39,913 nt of DNA from a virus. The stretch is from positions 1 to 39,913 of the IMG/VR virus record IMGVR_UViG_3300008110_000139. One strand, given 5' to 3'. The notes beneath the pieces were generated by a model. That model had not been told where the DNA came from. It did no database searches and was given only the letters and a program-made list of their open reading frames with translations. Position numbers and translations under genes: made by a program. Shown piece after piece: positions 15,873 through 27,199 of this stretch. Positions within the stretch are counted from its first letter, which is position 1; each line of letters opens with the position of its first letter.

Positions 15873-16051
15873 AGAAGACTAAAGAAGCCAAGGTAATGGG
15901 TGAGTTCAAAAGAGGAACTCTGCATTCAGGTAAGGGTGGACCAGTAGTTAAGTCTCGCAAGCAAGCAGTTGCAATTGCATTGTCTGAGGCTGGCAAAGCC
16001 AAGCCAAAGCCAAAGGTCAAGATGAAAGCCAAGAAGAAGAGTGGCAAGTAA
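15869..16051 (+). CDS. DUF6496-like small basic protein, 60 aa
   Basis: The GTG start overlaps the previous stop; AGGAAG lies just upstream. The core AKVMGEFKRGTLHSGKGG followed by VKSRKQAVAIALSEAGKAK matches the short protein family I know as DUF6496, usually found as small basic bacterial and phage proteins. The C-terminus is a Lys/Pro/Ala tail like histone H1 tails. A DNA-binding or DNA-compacting role is plausible, unproven. Confidence 0.7.
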   Translation: MKKTKEAKVMGEFKRGTLHSGKGGPVVKSRKQAVAIALSEAGKAKPKPKVKMKAKKKSGK

Positions 16052-16307
16052 GAAGGATCCTCGCCTAGAGCGAGCAGGGGTTGCAGGCTTTAACAAGCCT
16101 AAGCGCACGCCCAACCATCCAACCAAGTCACACGTTGTTGTAGCTAAAGAAGGCGATAAGGTCAAGACGATTCGCTTTGGTCAGCAAGGTGTAACTGGAG
16201 ACAAGAAGCCAACTGCACGTCAGGCTTCCTTCAAAGCACGTCACGCTAAGAACATTGCCAAGGGCAAGATGTCTGCAGCGTACTGGGCCAATAAGGAGAA
16301 ATGGTGA
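16041..16307 (+). CDS. Conserved phage basic protein, 88 aa
   Basis: GTG start overlapping the previous gene by 11 bases. The sequence SHVVVAKEGDKVKTIRFGQQ, then a basic segment SFKARHAKNIAKGKMSAAYW, follows a pattern I associate with small conserved proteins of cyanophages and other aquatic phages. It is strongly basic. The function is not known to me; it may be a virion protein or DNA-associated. Confidence 0.7.
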   Translation: MASKKDPRLERAGVAGFNKPKRTPNHPTKSHVVVAKEGDKVKTIRFGQQGVTGDKKPTARQASFKARHAKNIAKGKMSAAYWANKEKW

Positions 16308-16468
16308 AGAAGAAGGCAGCATTCTGGGATACAAAGAATCCCAAAGAAAAGTCAAAGACATTAACGCCAGCACAAAAGGCAGCAGCAAAGGCAAGAGCTA
16401 AGGCAGCAGGTAGGCCTTATCCAAATCTAATTGATAACGCAGCGGTAGCACGCAAAAAGAAGAAGTGA
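16304..16468 (+). CDS. Small Lys/Ala-rich conserved-type phage protein, 54 aa
   Basis: Two adjacent starts are possible. ATG 16301 is only 2 bases from AAGGAG (16293-16298), while GTG 16304 has the better 5-base spacing, so I take the GTG. The middle TPAQKAAAKARAKAAGRPYP followed by NLIDNAAVARK is a pattern I associate with small phage proteins. Highly basic, no known activity. Last of the row of tiny basic proteins after the capsid gene. Confidence 0.6.
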   Translation: MKKKAAFWDTKNPKEKSKTLTPAQKAAAKARAKAAGRPYPNLIDNAAVARKKKK

Positions 16469-16477
16469 GGTAGATAG

Positions 16478-16764
16478 GTGCCAACAGGAAATCCAGGGTC
16501 AACCCTAGTAGCAGAACTCAACAGGCTAGCCAATGGCGGCACCTACCCACCAATTACAGATTATGTTGATGAGGCATCTGCAGCTCTTGCTTGGGCTGCA
16601 GCACGTGGTGTTACGCCTTATCACACAGACACAGTAGGAGTTCTCAATGACATCGCGGGTATCCCAGATGGTGCGAAGAGCCGTCTTGATTACAACGGCA
16701 TATGTAATTATCTCGCTGGCACTACTGGCCTTACTGCAAACGCAGCTCTCCAAGGACTCACATC

Positions 16765-16768
<4 letters not shown>
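16478..16768 (+). CDS. Putative tail or head-completion protein, 96 aa
   Basis: GTG start with a weak GAGGTAGATAG site. The sequence contains a Gly/Pro/Tyr-rich segment (NGGTYPPITDYVDEASAALA) and a helical middle. The stop overlaps the TTG start of the next gene. This type is often found next to fibre genes. No specific family assigned. Confidence 0.6.
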
Positions 16769-19005
<2,237 letters not shown>

Positions 19006-19022
<17 letters not shown>

Positions 19023-19902
19023 TCTGATATCAGAGGTTAGATCTTCGCTTGCAGGTTTTACCCTGCGACAAGATCGTATCTCATATCTGACCAGTGCTTT
19101 GACTACAACAAGTACTGCAATTCCTATTGGCTCATCTAATAACTTGGCAAAGGGAATCATCGAGATTGATGACGAACTTATCTGGATTGATAACTTTAAC
19201 AAAGAGAACAACACAATGAATGCCGCTCCAGGTTTTGGACGTGGCTACCAAGGTACATCACCTGCTCCACACGCAGTCAACGCTCAAGTTATCTTGACTC
19301 CGTCATATCCACGTACCAATATTAAGCAGGCTATTAACGACACAATCGGATCTGTTTATCCTAAGCTCTGGGCAGTTTACTCATATACATTTACTTTTAA
19401 CGCAAGCCAAGTAACCTATGCGTTGCCAGATGATGTACAGAATGTTTTGTATATGTCTTGGCAGACAACTGGTTCATCTAAGGAATGGCTACCGCTGAAG
19501 AAGTGGCGTCAGGACTTGATGGCAAACGTAGCAACATTTAACACACAAAAGACAGTTAACATCTATGACAATGTACAACCTGGTAGAACTATTCAGGTTT
19601 GGTATGCAGCAACCCCACAGACTATGACATCAGGTACAGATGAGTTTACATCTGTAACCGGTCTGCCTGAGTCTTGCCGAGATGTAATCGTCTACGGCGC
19701 AGCATACCGCTTACTATCATTCGTAGATCCAGGTCGTATCAACCTTACCTCTGCAGAATCTGACCTTGCCGATAGCAAGGTTCCAGGTGCAGCTGGATCT
19801 TCTAACTCCAGATACATCTACGCGCTCTATCAACAGCGCTTGCAGGATGAGTCACTCAAGTTATCTGACAAGTTCCCAATCCGTGTTCACTTCACCCGTT
19901 AA
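19006..19902 (+). CDS. Putative head-tail adaptor/connector protein, 298 aa
   Basis: ATG inside the end of the glycosyltransferase gene, with AAGGAG upstream. The sequence shows a helical start (LNDLISEVRSSLAG), a beta domain with EIDDELIWID, then IKQAINDTIGSVYPKLWAVY and a C-terminal helical part with VIVYGAAYRLLSF and YQQRLQDESLKL. This layout resembles tail-tubular-A-like or gp6-type adaptors that bind below the portal. The absence of tape-measure and tube genes in the window fits a short-tailed phage using such an adaptor. Confidence 0.55.
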
Positions 19903-19921
19903 AGATAAGGCAGCATAAACA

Positions 19922-20740
19922 ATGACACGTAAATTCAGTACGACCTCGGTTGCCACAACGCTTGCAGCTAGCATCAATACAACTGCTACAAGCATCACAG
20001 TTGCTGCAGGTACAGGCGCAGGCCTTATGGGTGGAGTAACCCTTGCACCAGGCAATGTAGATTCATTTGCAGTTGCCATTGACGTAGATACACAAAACGA
20101 AGAGATTGTGTGGATTACGCAGGTATCTACTGACACCTTCACAGTCTCACGTGGCCAAGCAGGAACAGGTACTGCCGGAGTTTCTGGTATTGCTCACACC
20201 GCTGGTGCTTCTGTTAAGCACGTGTTAACAGGAGATGATGCAACATTCTTTACAGCAGGTGTAGCCACTGCAGATGCTGCAATTCCAAAAGCAATTGTAA
20301 CTGCCAAGGGTGATGTCATTGCAGCCAGTGCATCCGGTGTGCCAGATAACCTTGCGGTTGGAACTAATGGTCAGGTATTGACTGCAGATTCAACTGCAAC
20401 ACTAGGAGTTAAGTGGGCAACACCAACTACTTTAGATTTAACCATCAGCGCAAAAACTGCTAACTACACATTAGTAGCAGGTGATGTTAATAAGCTGATT
20501 ACTATGAGTGATGCTGGAACGTTAACGCTAACAGTGCCTAATGGTGTCTTTACAGCAGGCCAACAGATTAACGTACAGCGTATTGGAGCTGGAGCAGTCC
20601 AAATTAGAAATGATGGGACTACCGTTTTGACCTCTACTGGTGCTACATCTACAGCACCAGATCTACGCGCTCAGTACAGCGCAGCAACAATCGTTTGCAC
20701 ATCTAGCAACAACTTCACAGTGATTGGGGATCTATCCTAA
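19922..20740 (+). CDS. Tail fibre/tail appendage protein, 272 aa
   Basis: Beta-rich and Thr/Ala-rich throughout. The motif AKGDVIAASASGVPDNLAVG with NGQVLTADST and GVKW is very common in phage fibre and tail-appendage proteins. The final about 90 residues (from LTISAKTANYTLVAGDVNKL to VIGDLS) are closely related to the C-terminus of the gene at 21061, indicating duplication. Part of a run of overlapping fibre genes; likely structural. Confidence 0.7.
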   Translation: MTRKFSTTSVATTLAASINTTATSITVAAGTGAGLMGGVTLAPGNVDSFAVAIDVDTQNEEIVWITQVSTDTFTVSRGQAGTGTAGVSGIAHTAGASVKHVLTGDDATFFTAGVATADAAIPKAIVTAKGDVIAASASGVPDNLAVGTNGQVLTADSTATLGVKWATPTTLDLTISAKTANYTLVAGDVNKLITMSDAGTLTLTVPNGVFTAGQQINVQRIGAGAVQIRNDGTTVLTSTGATSTAPDLRAQYSAATIVCTSSNNFTVIGDLS

Positions 20741-21060
20741 TGCCAACATATAAGGTCTTAGCGCAGTCTGCGCCTAGCGCAACTACTGCAACTACGCTGT
20801 ACACAGCAACAAGTGCAACGATTGTATCAACATTAAACATTACAAACATCGGTGGGGCTGCAGATACTATCCGTATCGCAGTACGCCCAGCAGGTGCGTC
20901 CTTGGCTAACCAGCACTACATCGCATACGGTGTACAGGTACCAAGCGGGTCACTACTTGCTATTACATCCGGTATCACACTGGCTAACACAGATGTTATT
21001 ACAGTCTATTCAACTACAGGAACTTCATCCTTTAGTGCGTTCGGGTCGGAGGGTAACTAA
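20740..21060 (+). CDS. Small beta-rich virion protein, 106 aa
   Basis: Start overlaps the previous stop (TAATG). The sequence (TLYTATSATIVSTLNITNIG, then NQHYIAYGVQVPSGS) looks like a small beta-sandwich found beside fibre genes in many phages. No cysteine, no membrane segment. Probably a fibre-associated structural module; exact role unknown. Confidence 0.65.
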   Translation: MPTYKVLAQSAPSATTATTLYTATSATIVSTLNITNIGGAADTIRIAVRPAGASLANQHYIAYGVQVPSGSLLAITSGITLANTDVITVYSTTGTSSFSAFGSEGN

Positions 21061-21429
21061 GTGGCGGTTAATCTAGTAGGAGGCACAACCAGTGCCTCAG
21101 CACAATTAAACTTTAACGACCAGACTGGAACTACATATACTTTTGTAGCAGCAGATGCTGAGAACAAACTCATCACAGCTAGCAATGCCTCTGCCCAGAC
21201 TTATTCAATTCCAACAGATGCAACTACAAACTTTCCAGTAGGTAGCCAGATCAACATTATCCAGATTGGCGCAGGACAGGTAACTATCCAAGCTGCATCA
21301 TCTGGAACAACTACAGTTACCTCTACTGGTGCAACTTCTGCTGCTCCAAAATTACGTGCTCAGTGGTCTTCTGCAACTTTAGTTAAGAAAGCAGCAAACG
21401 TCTGGTATGTGATTGGAGATCTTGCGTGA
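21061..21429 (+). CDS. Fibre-module protein paralogous to the end of the 19922 gene, 122 aa
   Basis: GTG start directly after the preceding stop. It carries the same module as the end of the 19922 product: YTFVAADAENKLITASNASA, then GSQINIIQIGAGQVTIQ and STGATSAAPKLRAQWSSATL ending VIGDLA. The duplicate has been detached into its own gene. GTGA overlap with the next gene. Structural role inferred. Confidence 0.65.
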   Translation: MAVNLVGGTTSASAQLNFNDQTGTTYTFVAADAENKLITASNASAQTYSIPTDATTNFPVGSQINIIQIGAGQVTIQAASSGTTTVTSTGATSAAPKLRAQWSSATLVKKAANVWYVIGDLA

Positions 21430-21986
21430 GTCCAATCCTAGGCATTTATGCCTCACAAATTAGTGGGCATCTATATAGTAGCGCTTTTGAATCTATTGCT
21501 ACCGTTACAGTTGGCAGTGGTGGTTCTGGAACAATTACTTTTAGTGCAATTCCTTCAACATATAAGCATCTGCAAATTAGAGGAATTATGCGCGGCACTA
21601 GTGGTGCAAATATTGTGATGCGATTTAATGGTGATTCAAATGCTTCTAACTATACAAGCCACTATATGGAATCAAATATGACTAATGTTTATGGCGGTCG
21701 TATCGGATTTGGTAGCTACTCTGGAATTTTTGCTTTATCGCAACAAACAACTGCTACCCGATTTGGTTGTGGAATTGTTGATGTTTTTAATTACACAAGC
21801 ACAGACCGCTACAAGGTAGCAAAATCTCAAAACATTAACGACATTGGAACATCAAGTTCTTTGATGAATTACAATGGTGGCTACTGGACAAGCCTAAATG
21901 CAATTACTTCTATTACTTTAGCGCCTACTGCTGGCTCTTTTGCAGAATTTACATCTTATGCGTTATACGGAATCAAGGGAGCTTAA
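21426..21986 (+). CDS. Fibre/receptor-binding module, copy 1, 186 aa
   Basis: GTG start overlapping the previous stop. First of three neighbouring genes sharing a module: a beta strand such as GSGGSGTITFSAIPSTYKHL, a RFNGDS-x-NY motif and a terminus ending YALYGIKGA. The module is a type seen in aquatic phage fibres and may trimerise. Probably part of the host-recognition apparatus; host target unknown. Confidence 0.65.
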   Translation: MSPILGIYASQISGHLYSSAFESIATVTVGSGGSGTITFSAIPSTYKHLQIRGIMRGTSGANIVMRFNGDSNASNYTSHYMESNMTNVYGGRIGFGSYSGIFALSQQTTATRFGCGIVDVFNYTSTDRYKVAKSQNINDIGTSSSLMNYNGGYWTSLNAITSITLAPTAGSFAEFTSYALYGIKGA

Positions 21987-21988
21987 CC

Positions 21989-22480
21989 GTGCCATCAACT
22001 TACACGCCTATTGCTACAACAACTATTGGAAGCAACACAAATACAGTTACTTTTAGTTCCATTAGCGGTACATATACGGATCTTGTTCTTGTTGGAGTTG
22101 CTCAAGGAACACGCACACTTTATGGTGGAGATTTTAACCTTCGCTTTAATGGTGATTCAGGTGCAAATTATTCTCAAGCACAAACAACTGCTTCTGGAAC
22201 TTCGGTCGGTACCGCTTATTATGGCGGAATCAACGGAATAAATACTGGCAGCGTAGGTGGTTTTGGCAGCGGAAGGTACTCAGTAACAATCTGGAACATT
22301 TTTAATTATTCAAAGACTACAACTTACAAACCTGTATTGGCTTACAGAGGTAAAGACGCAACACTTGTTGGTGGTCAGTGGAATAACACAGCAGCTATTA
22401 CTTCTGTAACTTGCTATAATGACGGCTATAATTTTGTAGCAGGTTCAGTATTCTCTCTATTCGGAATTAAGGCGGCATAA
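21989..22480 (+). CDS. Fibre/receptor-binding module, copy 2, 163 aa
   Basis: GTG start two bases after the preceding stop. Shares with copy 1 the pattern TVTFSSISGTYTDLVLVG, RFNGDSGANY and the ending FSLFGIKAA. The moderate divergence from the neighbours suggests an old duplication kept for binding diversity or for a hetero-oligomeric fibre tip. No enzymatic residues recognised. Confidence 0.65.
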   Translation: MPSTYTPIATTTIGSNTNTVTFSSISGTYTDLVLVGVAQGTRTLYGGDFNLRFNGDSGANYSQAQTTASGTSVGTAYYGGINGINTGSVGGFGSGRYSVTIWNIFNYSKTTTYKPVLAYRGKDATLVGGQWNNTAAITSVTCYNDGYNFVAGSVFSLFGIKAA

Positions 22481-22481
22481 T

Positions 22482-24233
22482 ATGGCTGATACAATGACAT
22501 TACTGGGTACTGCAACTGTAAGTGGCACATCCACTTATTCTGTTACATTTAATAATATCTCACAAGGTTACACCGATCTTAAAATTGTAATGAGCCAAAA
22601 GACAAATCGCAATGATGTTTTTCAGGGTCAAGTAATTTATTTTAATGGCAGTTCTGTTGGTTCAACTCAAGTTCTTCAAGCAAACGGTAGTGCGACGGTA
22701 ACTGCTAACACACAATCTGCAACAATTATTCAAAACGCTGAAGGTAATGATGCAACCACGGCCAATATTTACGGAATGATTGAGTTGTATATTGGTGGCT
22801 ATTCTCAACAGGGAATATACAAATCTGCTTACGCACAAAGTGTAGCAGAAGCAAATGCAACAACTGTTTACAATACTATTAACTATCTTGATAATGGTTC
22901 AATTACTGATCCAATTACTTCGGTTAAAATTGAATCAGGTAATTTAAGTTATGCTCTTTTAGCTGGATCAGAATACTATCTATATGGTGTATTTAATCAA
23001 GATGTTGCTGCAGCTCCAAGCGTTCCTACCATCGGTACTGCAACAATTCCATCAGCTGGTGGTTATGTTAACGTTGCATTTACGGGAGTATCGGGTGCTG
23101 CAAGTTATACTGCAACATCCTCACCAGGAGGAATTACTGCTACGGGAACTTCAAGTCCTATTAGAGTTCCAGTAGGAACTGGTGGGTTAACATCAGGAAC
23201 TGCTTATACATTTACAGTTAAAGCTAGCAATCCTTTTGGCTCTTCTGGGAATAGCTCTGCATCTAATAGCGTAACAGCGGTTAACACGACTATTGTTGCT
23301 ATGCCAAATGGATCAAGTACAACTGGTAAGTACTCACAAAATGCAGGTGTTTCTTGGACCAGTTTTACAATGCCAGCTGGATCTAACGCTCAATCATTAG
23401 GTGCTGGTTCTAATATAACTTATGGTAATGGTTATTTTGTATACATTCCAAATACAACTAATAATGCTTACTACTCAGCAAATGGATATTCGAGTTGGAC
23501 ATCTGTTGCACTCCCTTACACAAGTTTCCAAGCAACCATCCTTCAATACACACCTGGAAACGGTTTCTTATGTTTCTCAATGTATGACAGCAGTCGTTCT
23601 GTAAAGTCAACAACTGGAACAAGCTGGTCTGCTGGTCCAACCACAACAAATATAAACGTTGGTTGGTCACAGGGTTATGTAGCTGCAACAAATACTTGGT
23701 ACGGAAGCGCACACAGTGATCCTTACGGTTCGTATGCTACAAGTTGGGCTGGAACTTATACTTCTAATTCTTCATTCTCAGGTTCACCTTATTTCTGGTC
23801 ATCAGGTGTTGCTGCAAGTGATGGAACAACTGCTTTGCATACAGCTAACTATGATACTGGAACTCAGTTATGGTACACAACAACAGGTACTTCTGTAACT
23901 TTGGGAACATTACCTTCAACAGTTCGTATTGGTTCTCAGATTTACGGTAAAGAAATAGGAACTTACTTAGCACTTGGTGGTTCTACTGTTGCTATCACTT
24001 CTACAAACGGTACAAGTTGGACAACTCGAACAACTCCAAGCGCACTTGGTAGTGCTTCATACCCAACCTATTCAAAGGACACAGGGTTCGTTGCTATTCC
24101 TTATCAAAATAACTCAGGCAACTCAGTTTATTCTGCTGACGGAATTACTTGGACTACTGGTGGAGTTGTAGGTATATATTCTTACATTCAAGCAGCAGGT
24201 CAAGTATTAAACTATTCTAAAGAAATCGCATAA
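22482..24233 (+). CDS. Large fibre protein: module copy 3, FN3-like domain, propeller-like C-terminus
   Basis: 583 residues. About 1-170 are the third copy of the module (YSVTFNNISQGYTDLKIVMS, ending YYLYGVFNQ). About 175-270 resemble a fibronectin type III domain (PSVPTIGTATIPSAGGYVNV, SGTAYTFTVKASNPFGSSG). About 280-583 contain repeated Asn/Gly/Trp-containing blades such as GVSWTSFTMP and GTSWTTRTTP, like a sialidase-type or BNR-like beta-propeller. The catalytic set of a sialidase is not evident, so sugar binding is more likely than cleavage. Probably the main receptor-binding protein. Confidence 0.65.
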   Translation: MADTMTLLGTATVSGTSTYSVTFNNISQGYTDLKIVMSQKTNRNDVFQGQVIYFNGSSVGSTQVLQANGSATVTANTQSATIIQNAEGNDATTANIYGMIELYIGGYSQQGIYKSAYAQSVAEANATTVYNTINYLDNGSITDPITSVKIESGNLSYALLAGSEYYLYGVFNQDVAAAPSVPTIGTATIPSAGGYVNVAFTGVSGAASYTATSSPGGITATGTSSPIRVPVGTGGLTSGTAYTFTVKASNPFGSSGNSSASNSVTAVNTTIVAMPNGSSTTGKYSQNAGVSWTSFTMPAGSNAQSLGAGSNITYGNGYFVYIPNTTNNAYYSANGYSSWTSVALPYTSFQATILQYTPGNGFLCFSMYDSSRSVKSTTGTSWSAGPTTTNINVGWSQGYVAATNTWYGSAHSDPYGSYATSWAGTYTSNSSFSGSPYFWSSGVAASDGTTALHTANYDTGTQLWYTTTGTSVTLGTLPSTVRIGSQIYGKEIGTYLALGGSTVAITSTNGTSWTTRTTPSALGSASYPTYSKDTGFVAIPYQNNSGNSVYSADGITWTTGGVVGIYSYIQAAGQVLNYSKEIA

Positions 24234-24242
24234 GGAGAAGTA

Positions 24243-24539
24243 ATGTCAATCTATTACGAAATTGATAATAACAATGCTGTCAATATTTATGATGGCGTAA
24301 ACCCTGAACCATTCTGGCATCAGCCTCATTACCCAAATGGTGAAACATTTGATTCTAAGTCTGAGGCAGAGACTTGGGCGCAACTAGCAGTTGCAGCTCA
24401 AACAGATGAGGCTGCACCGTTTCCACCAAATGGAAAAGGATTAGAAGGATTGCCAAAGCCAACAAAAGAAGAAATTACCCTTGGGCGGTTGGAAGCTATG
24501 GGTCTTGATCTTGAAACCTTAAAGAACTTACTGAAATAG
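24243..24539 (+). CDS. Putative fibre-associated protein, 98 aa
   Basis: ATG after AAGGAGAAGTA. An N-terminal globular part (YYEIDNNNAVNIYDGVNPEP) is followed by a linker and a C-terminal helix GRLEAMGLDLETLKNLLK. That C-terminal style recurs in the next gene (LTTLGLTAEEIAALTK). Small genes after fibres often code for fibre assembly or tip proteins; this is inference. Confidence 0.55.
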   Translation: MSIYYEIDNNNAVNIYDGVNPEPFWHQPHYPNGETFDSKSEAETWAQLAVAAQTDEAAPFPPNGKGLEGLPKPTKEEITLGRLEAMGLDLETLKNLLK

Positions 24540-24547
24540 GAGAAGCA

Positions 24548-24778
24548 ATGACAACACCAATTGCAATTGAAATAAACTGTGAAACAGGTGAGACAGTTGA
24601 ACGTCCACTTACAGCAGAAGAAATCGCAGCAAACGAACAGGCAGCTGCAGCATTTGAAGCTCGTAAGCACGAAGAAGAGGTTGCAGCAAAAGCTGTAGCC
24701 GAAGCTAAAGTTTCAGCAGAGGCAAAGTTAACAACCCTTGGCTTAACAGCAGAGGAAATTGCAGCACTAACCAAGTAA
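24548..24778 (+). CDS. Putative fibre assembly-like helical protein, 76 aa
   Basis: ATG after AGGAGAAGCA. The sequence begins TTPIAIEINCETGETVERPL and continues as a long Ala/Glu/Lys-rich helix, ending LTAEEIAALTK. Its AEEI motif occurs twice. The composition resembles phage tail fibre assembly chaperones and their C-terminal extensions. Function inferred from context. Confidence 0.55.
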   Translation: MTTPIAIEINCETGETVERPLTAEEIAANEQAAAAFEARKHEEEVAAKAVAEAKVSAEAKLTTLGLTAEEIAALTK

Positions 24779-24788
24779 GGGGAACTAA

Positions 24789-26993
24789 GTGGCCTACGGC
24801 GACGACATCAGTGAGGGCTTGCCCTTTGTACTATCAAACCCAGCTGGTTCCACAACATACACAGCAACTGGTTATGCCTATGACATTGCAATTGCAGGCT
24901 TGCCATTTTTCATCTCACCATTAGATGACTCACCGTATCGTCGTGTAACAGCGCAGTATCGTAAGCAACAGATTGACCAGTCGCGTGAACCTGGTGAGCA
25001 GACGCTCACCGGTTGGTGGCTACGGTCCCAGTCTTCGTTTCACTTCGGACAAGGCATCAAGTTCTTTGAGCCAATCCAAGATGAGTCATTGCGCTTCCAG
25101 TACACCAACTCTAAGGGTATGGATGTCTGGACCAGAGGGCAGGTAACGCTACTTAAAAATGTAGATGAGCAGCACATCACCACAGGTGGCATCAGAACTG
25201 ATGGGCGTCCGTGGCAGTTGATGCGTTCTATCCAGTGGACAACTAGCGGTAACACCTACAACGGTGTGCTGATGTCTGATGAGTATGACGTAGACAAGGT
25301 CTTCCCAGCCATTACTGTCTCTATCAACAACAAAGCATTGACATCAAATGTTGCAACGCTGACTACAACTGCAGCTCACGGTCTATGTACTGGTATGGAG
25401 ATCACCATTACTGGTGTGGATGCAACCTTCAATGGTTCATACCGCATTACAGGTGTACCAACCAGCACCACATTTACCTATGCTAAGACTGCTACTAACG
25501 TAGCATCAACACCAGTATCTCCAGTAGGTACAGGTGTGGCAGAGGTTATTCACTTTGTGAACTACAACTCAGGTACAGATGATGCAGTCTATGCAATGTG
25601 TGATGATGGAGTCTACGCCTACTGGGTAACTAACAACTCAGGTAGCGGTAAGTTAGAGGTACTCAAGAAGTCACTGGATGCAGATGAGACTACATCTCCA
25701 ACATCTATGTTTACCTCACCTAGCATTGTAGTAACCAACGCTGTTATGGAGTACACCAAAGAGCGTATCATTATGTGCGTCAACGACAGCATCTATGAGT
25801 TTGCCTCAAGTGCTACATCGCTGCCTACTGCAGTATTTCAACACAATGATCCTGAACATATCTTTACCAGCATCACATCATCAGGTGCTGCAATCTACGT
25901 AGCAGGTTACTCAGGTATTCAGTCCAATATCTACAAGTTCACACTTGATACCACAACAGGTGCTATGCCTACCTTGTCTCAGGCAATCACCGCAGCTGAA
26001 CTACCAGTAGGTGAGAGAACATTTAAGATTAGTTACTACCTTGGCTATATGTGCATTGGTACATCAGAGGGTGTACGCATTGCCCAGGTGTCAGATACTG
26101 ATGGCTCTATTGCTTACGGTCCACTGATCTTTGAATCAGAACAACCAGTCTATGACTTTGCATTCCGTGATAAGTATATCTGGTGTGCAACAGGCGTAGA
26201 CGGACAAGCTGGCACAACTCGCATTGATCTTGGTACACAGATAGGCCAGTTAATCTTTGCCTATGCTTGGGACTTGTATGACCCTAATGACACGCTAGGT
26301 CACTACACCACAGCGTCTGCCTTTATGGGAGATACAAGCCGCCTTGCATTCTGCAACGCAGGCAATGGTTCAGATGGAACTATCTACGTAGAAGCTGAGT
26401 CAGAGTTAATCCCATCAGGTGAACTGCGCACAGGCTACATCCGTTACAACACACTAGAGGGAAAGATCTTTAAGATTCTGACACCTCGCATCAATACATC
26501 TCACGGTGCCTTTGATATGGCATCAATCACCGCAGAAGGTGGAGCCTTTAACATTGGTACCTTTGCTCAAGGACAAACTGTTCCAGATGTAAACATCTCT
26601 TACCCAGTAGGTGCCCAAGAGTATCTTGGCTTTAGATTTACTATGTACCGTGATAACGCTGATGCCACACAGGGGCCATTGTTTACTGGTTACCAGATCA
26701 AGGCATTGCCTGCTATCCCACGTCAGCGACTTATCCAGTATCCAGTAATGTGCTATGACCACGAGATGGATAAGTTCAATAATGAGGTTGGCTACGAGGG
26801 CTCTGCCTTTGATCGTATGTCACAGCTTGAAGCAGTAGAAAATATTGGTGACACCATCCGTATCGAGGACTTTAGAACCGGTGAGAATTACATCGGTCTG
26901 ATCGAAGAGATGGATTTCATCAACCGTACCCCAACCGATAAGCGATTCTCCGGCTACGGAGGATTGCTCTTAATAACCATCCGGAGCGTATAA
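24789..26993 (+). CDS. Large tail (nozzle/hub-like) protein, 734 aa
   Basis: GTG start after AGGGGAAC. Beta-rich protein with many Tyr/Trp. The middle contains ALTSNVATLTTTAAHGLCTG and TGVDATFNGSYRITGVPTST, a module often found in phage tail proteins, followed by propeller-like repeats. Position after the fibres, before lysis genes, and size near that of T7-like tail tubular protein B suggest the tail nozzle or hub. The homology is not certain by eye. Confidence 0.6.
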   Translation: MAYGDDISEGLPFVLSNPAGSTTYTATGYAYDIAIAGLPFFISPLDDSPYRRVTAQYRKQQIDQSREPGEQTLTGWWLRSQSSFHFGQGIKFFEPIQDESLRFQYTNSKGMDVWTRGQVTLLKNVDEQHITTGGIRTDGRPWQLMRSIQWTTSGNTYNGVLMSDEYDVDKVFPAITVSINNKALTSNVATLTTTAAHGLCTGMEITITGVDATFNGSYRITGVPTSTTFTYAKTATNVASTPVSPVGTGVAEVIHFVNYNSGTDDAVYAMCDDGVYAYWVTNNSGSGKLEVLKKSLDADETTSPTSMFTSPSIVVTNAVMEYTKERIIMCVNDSIYEFASSATSLPTAVFQHNDPEHIFTSITSSGAAIYVAGYSGIQSNIYKFTLDTTTGAMPTLSQAITAAELPVGERTFKISYYLGYMCIGTSEGVRIAQVSDTDGSIAYGPLIFESEQPVYDFAFRDKYIWCATGVDGQAGTTRIDLGTQIGQLIFAYAWDLYDPNDTLGHYTTASAFMGDTSRLAFCNAGNGSDGTIYVEAESELIPSGELRTGYIRYNTLEGKIFKILTPRINTSHGAFDMASITAEGGAFNIGTFAQGQTVPDVNISYPVGAQEYLGFRFTMYRDNADATQGPLFTGYQIKALPAIPRQRLIQYPVMCYDHEMDKFNNEVGYEGSAFDRMSQLEAVENIGDTIRIEDFRTGENYIGLIEEMDFINRTPTDKRFSGYGGLLLITIRSV

Positions 26994-27196
26994 TGTCAGC
27001 GCAAGACTATGCAACTATAGCCGTAGCCGTATGCACAATCGTAGGAGCTTTTGCTACCGCAGTGCGCTGGCTAGTAAAGCACTACCTAGCCGAGTTAAAG
27101 CCTAACTCTGGTTCAAGCCTTAAAGATTCTGTTACAAGATTAGAACAAAAGGTTGAGATCTTGTATCAACTATTCATTCAAGAGGGAAAGAGATGA
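26993..27196 (+). CDS. Holin-like membrane protein with coiled coil, 67 aa
   Basis: Start overlaps the previous stop (TAATG). One transmembrane segment at about residues 6-28 (YATIAVAVCTIVGAFATAVR) is followed by a short charged region and a coiled-coil (VTRLEQKVEILYQLF). This matches small phage holin/antiholin-like proteins in actinophage lysis cassettes. It lies directly before the endopeptidase gene. Confidence 0.65.
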   Translation: MSAQDYATIAVAVCTIVGAFATAVRWLVKHYLAELKPNSGSSLKDSVTRLEQKVEILYQLFIQEGKR

Positions 27197-27199
27197 GCG

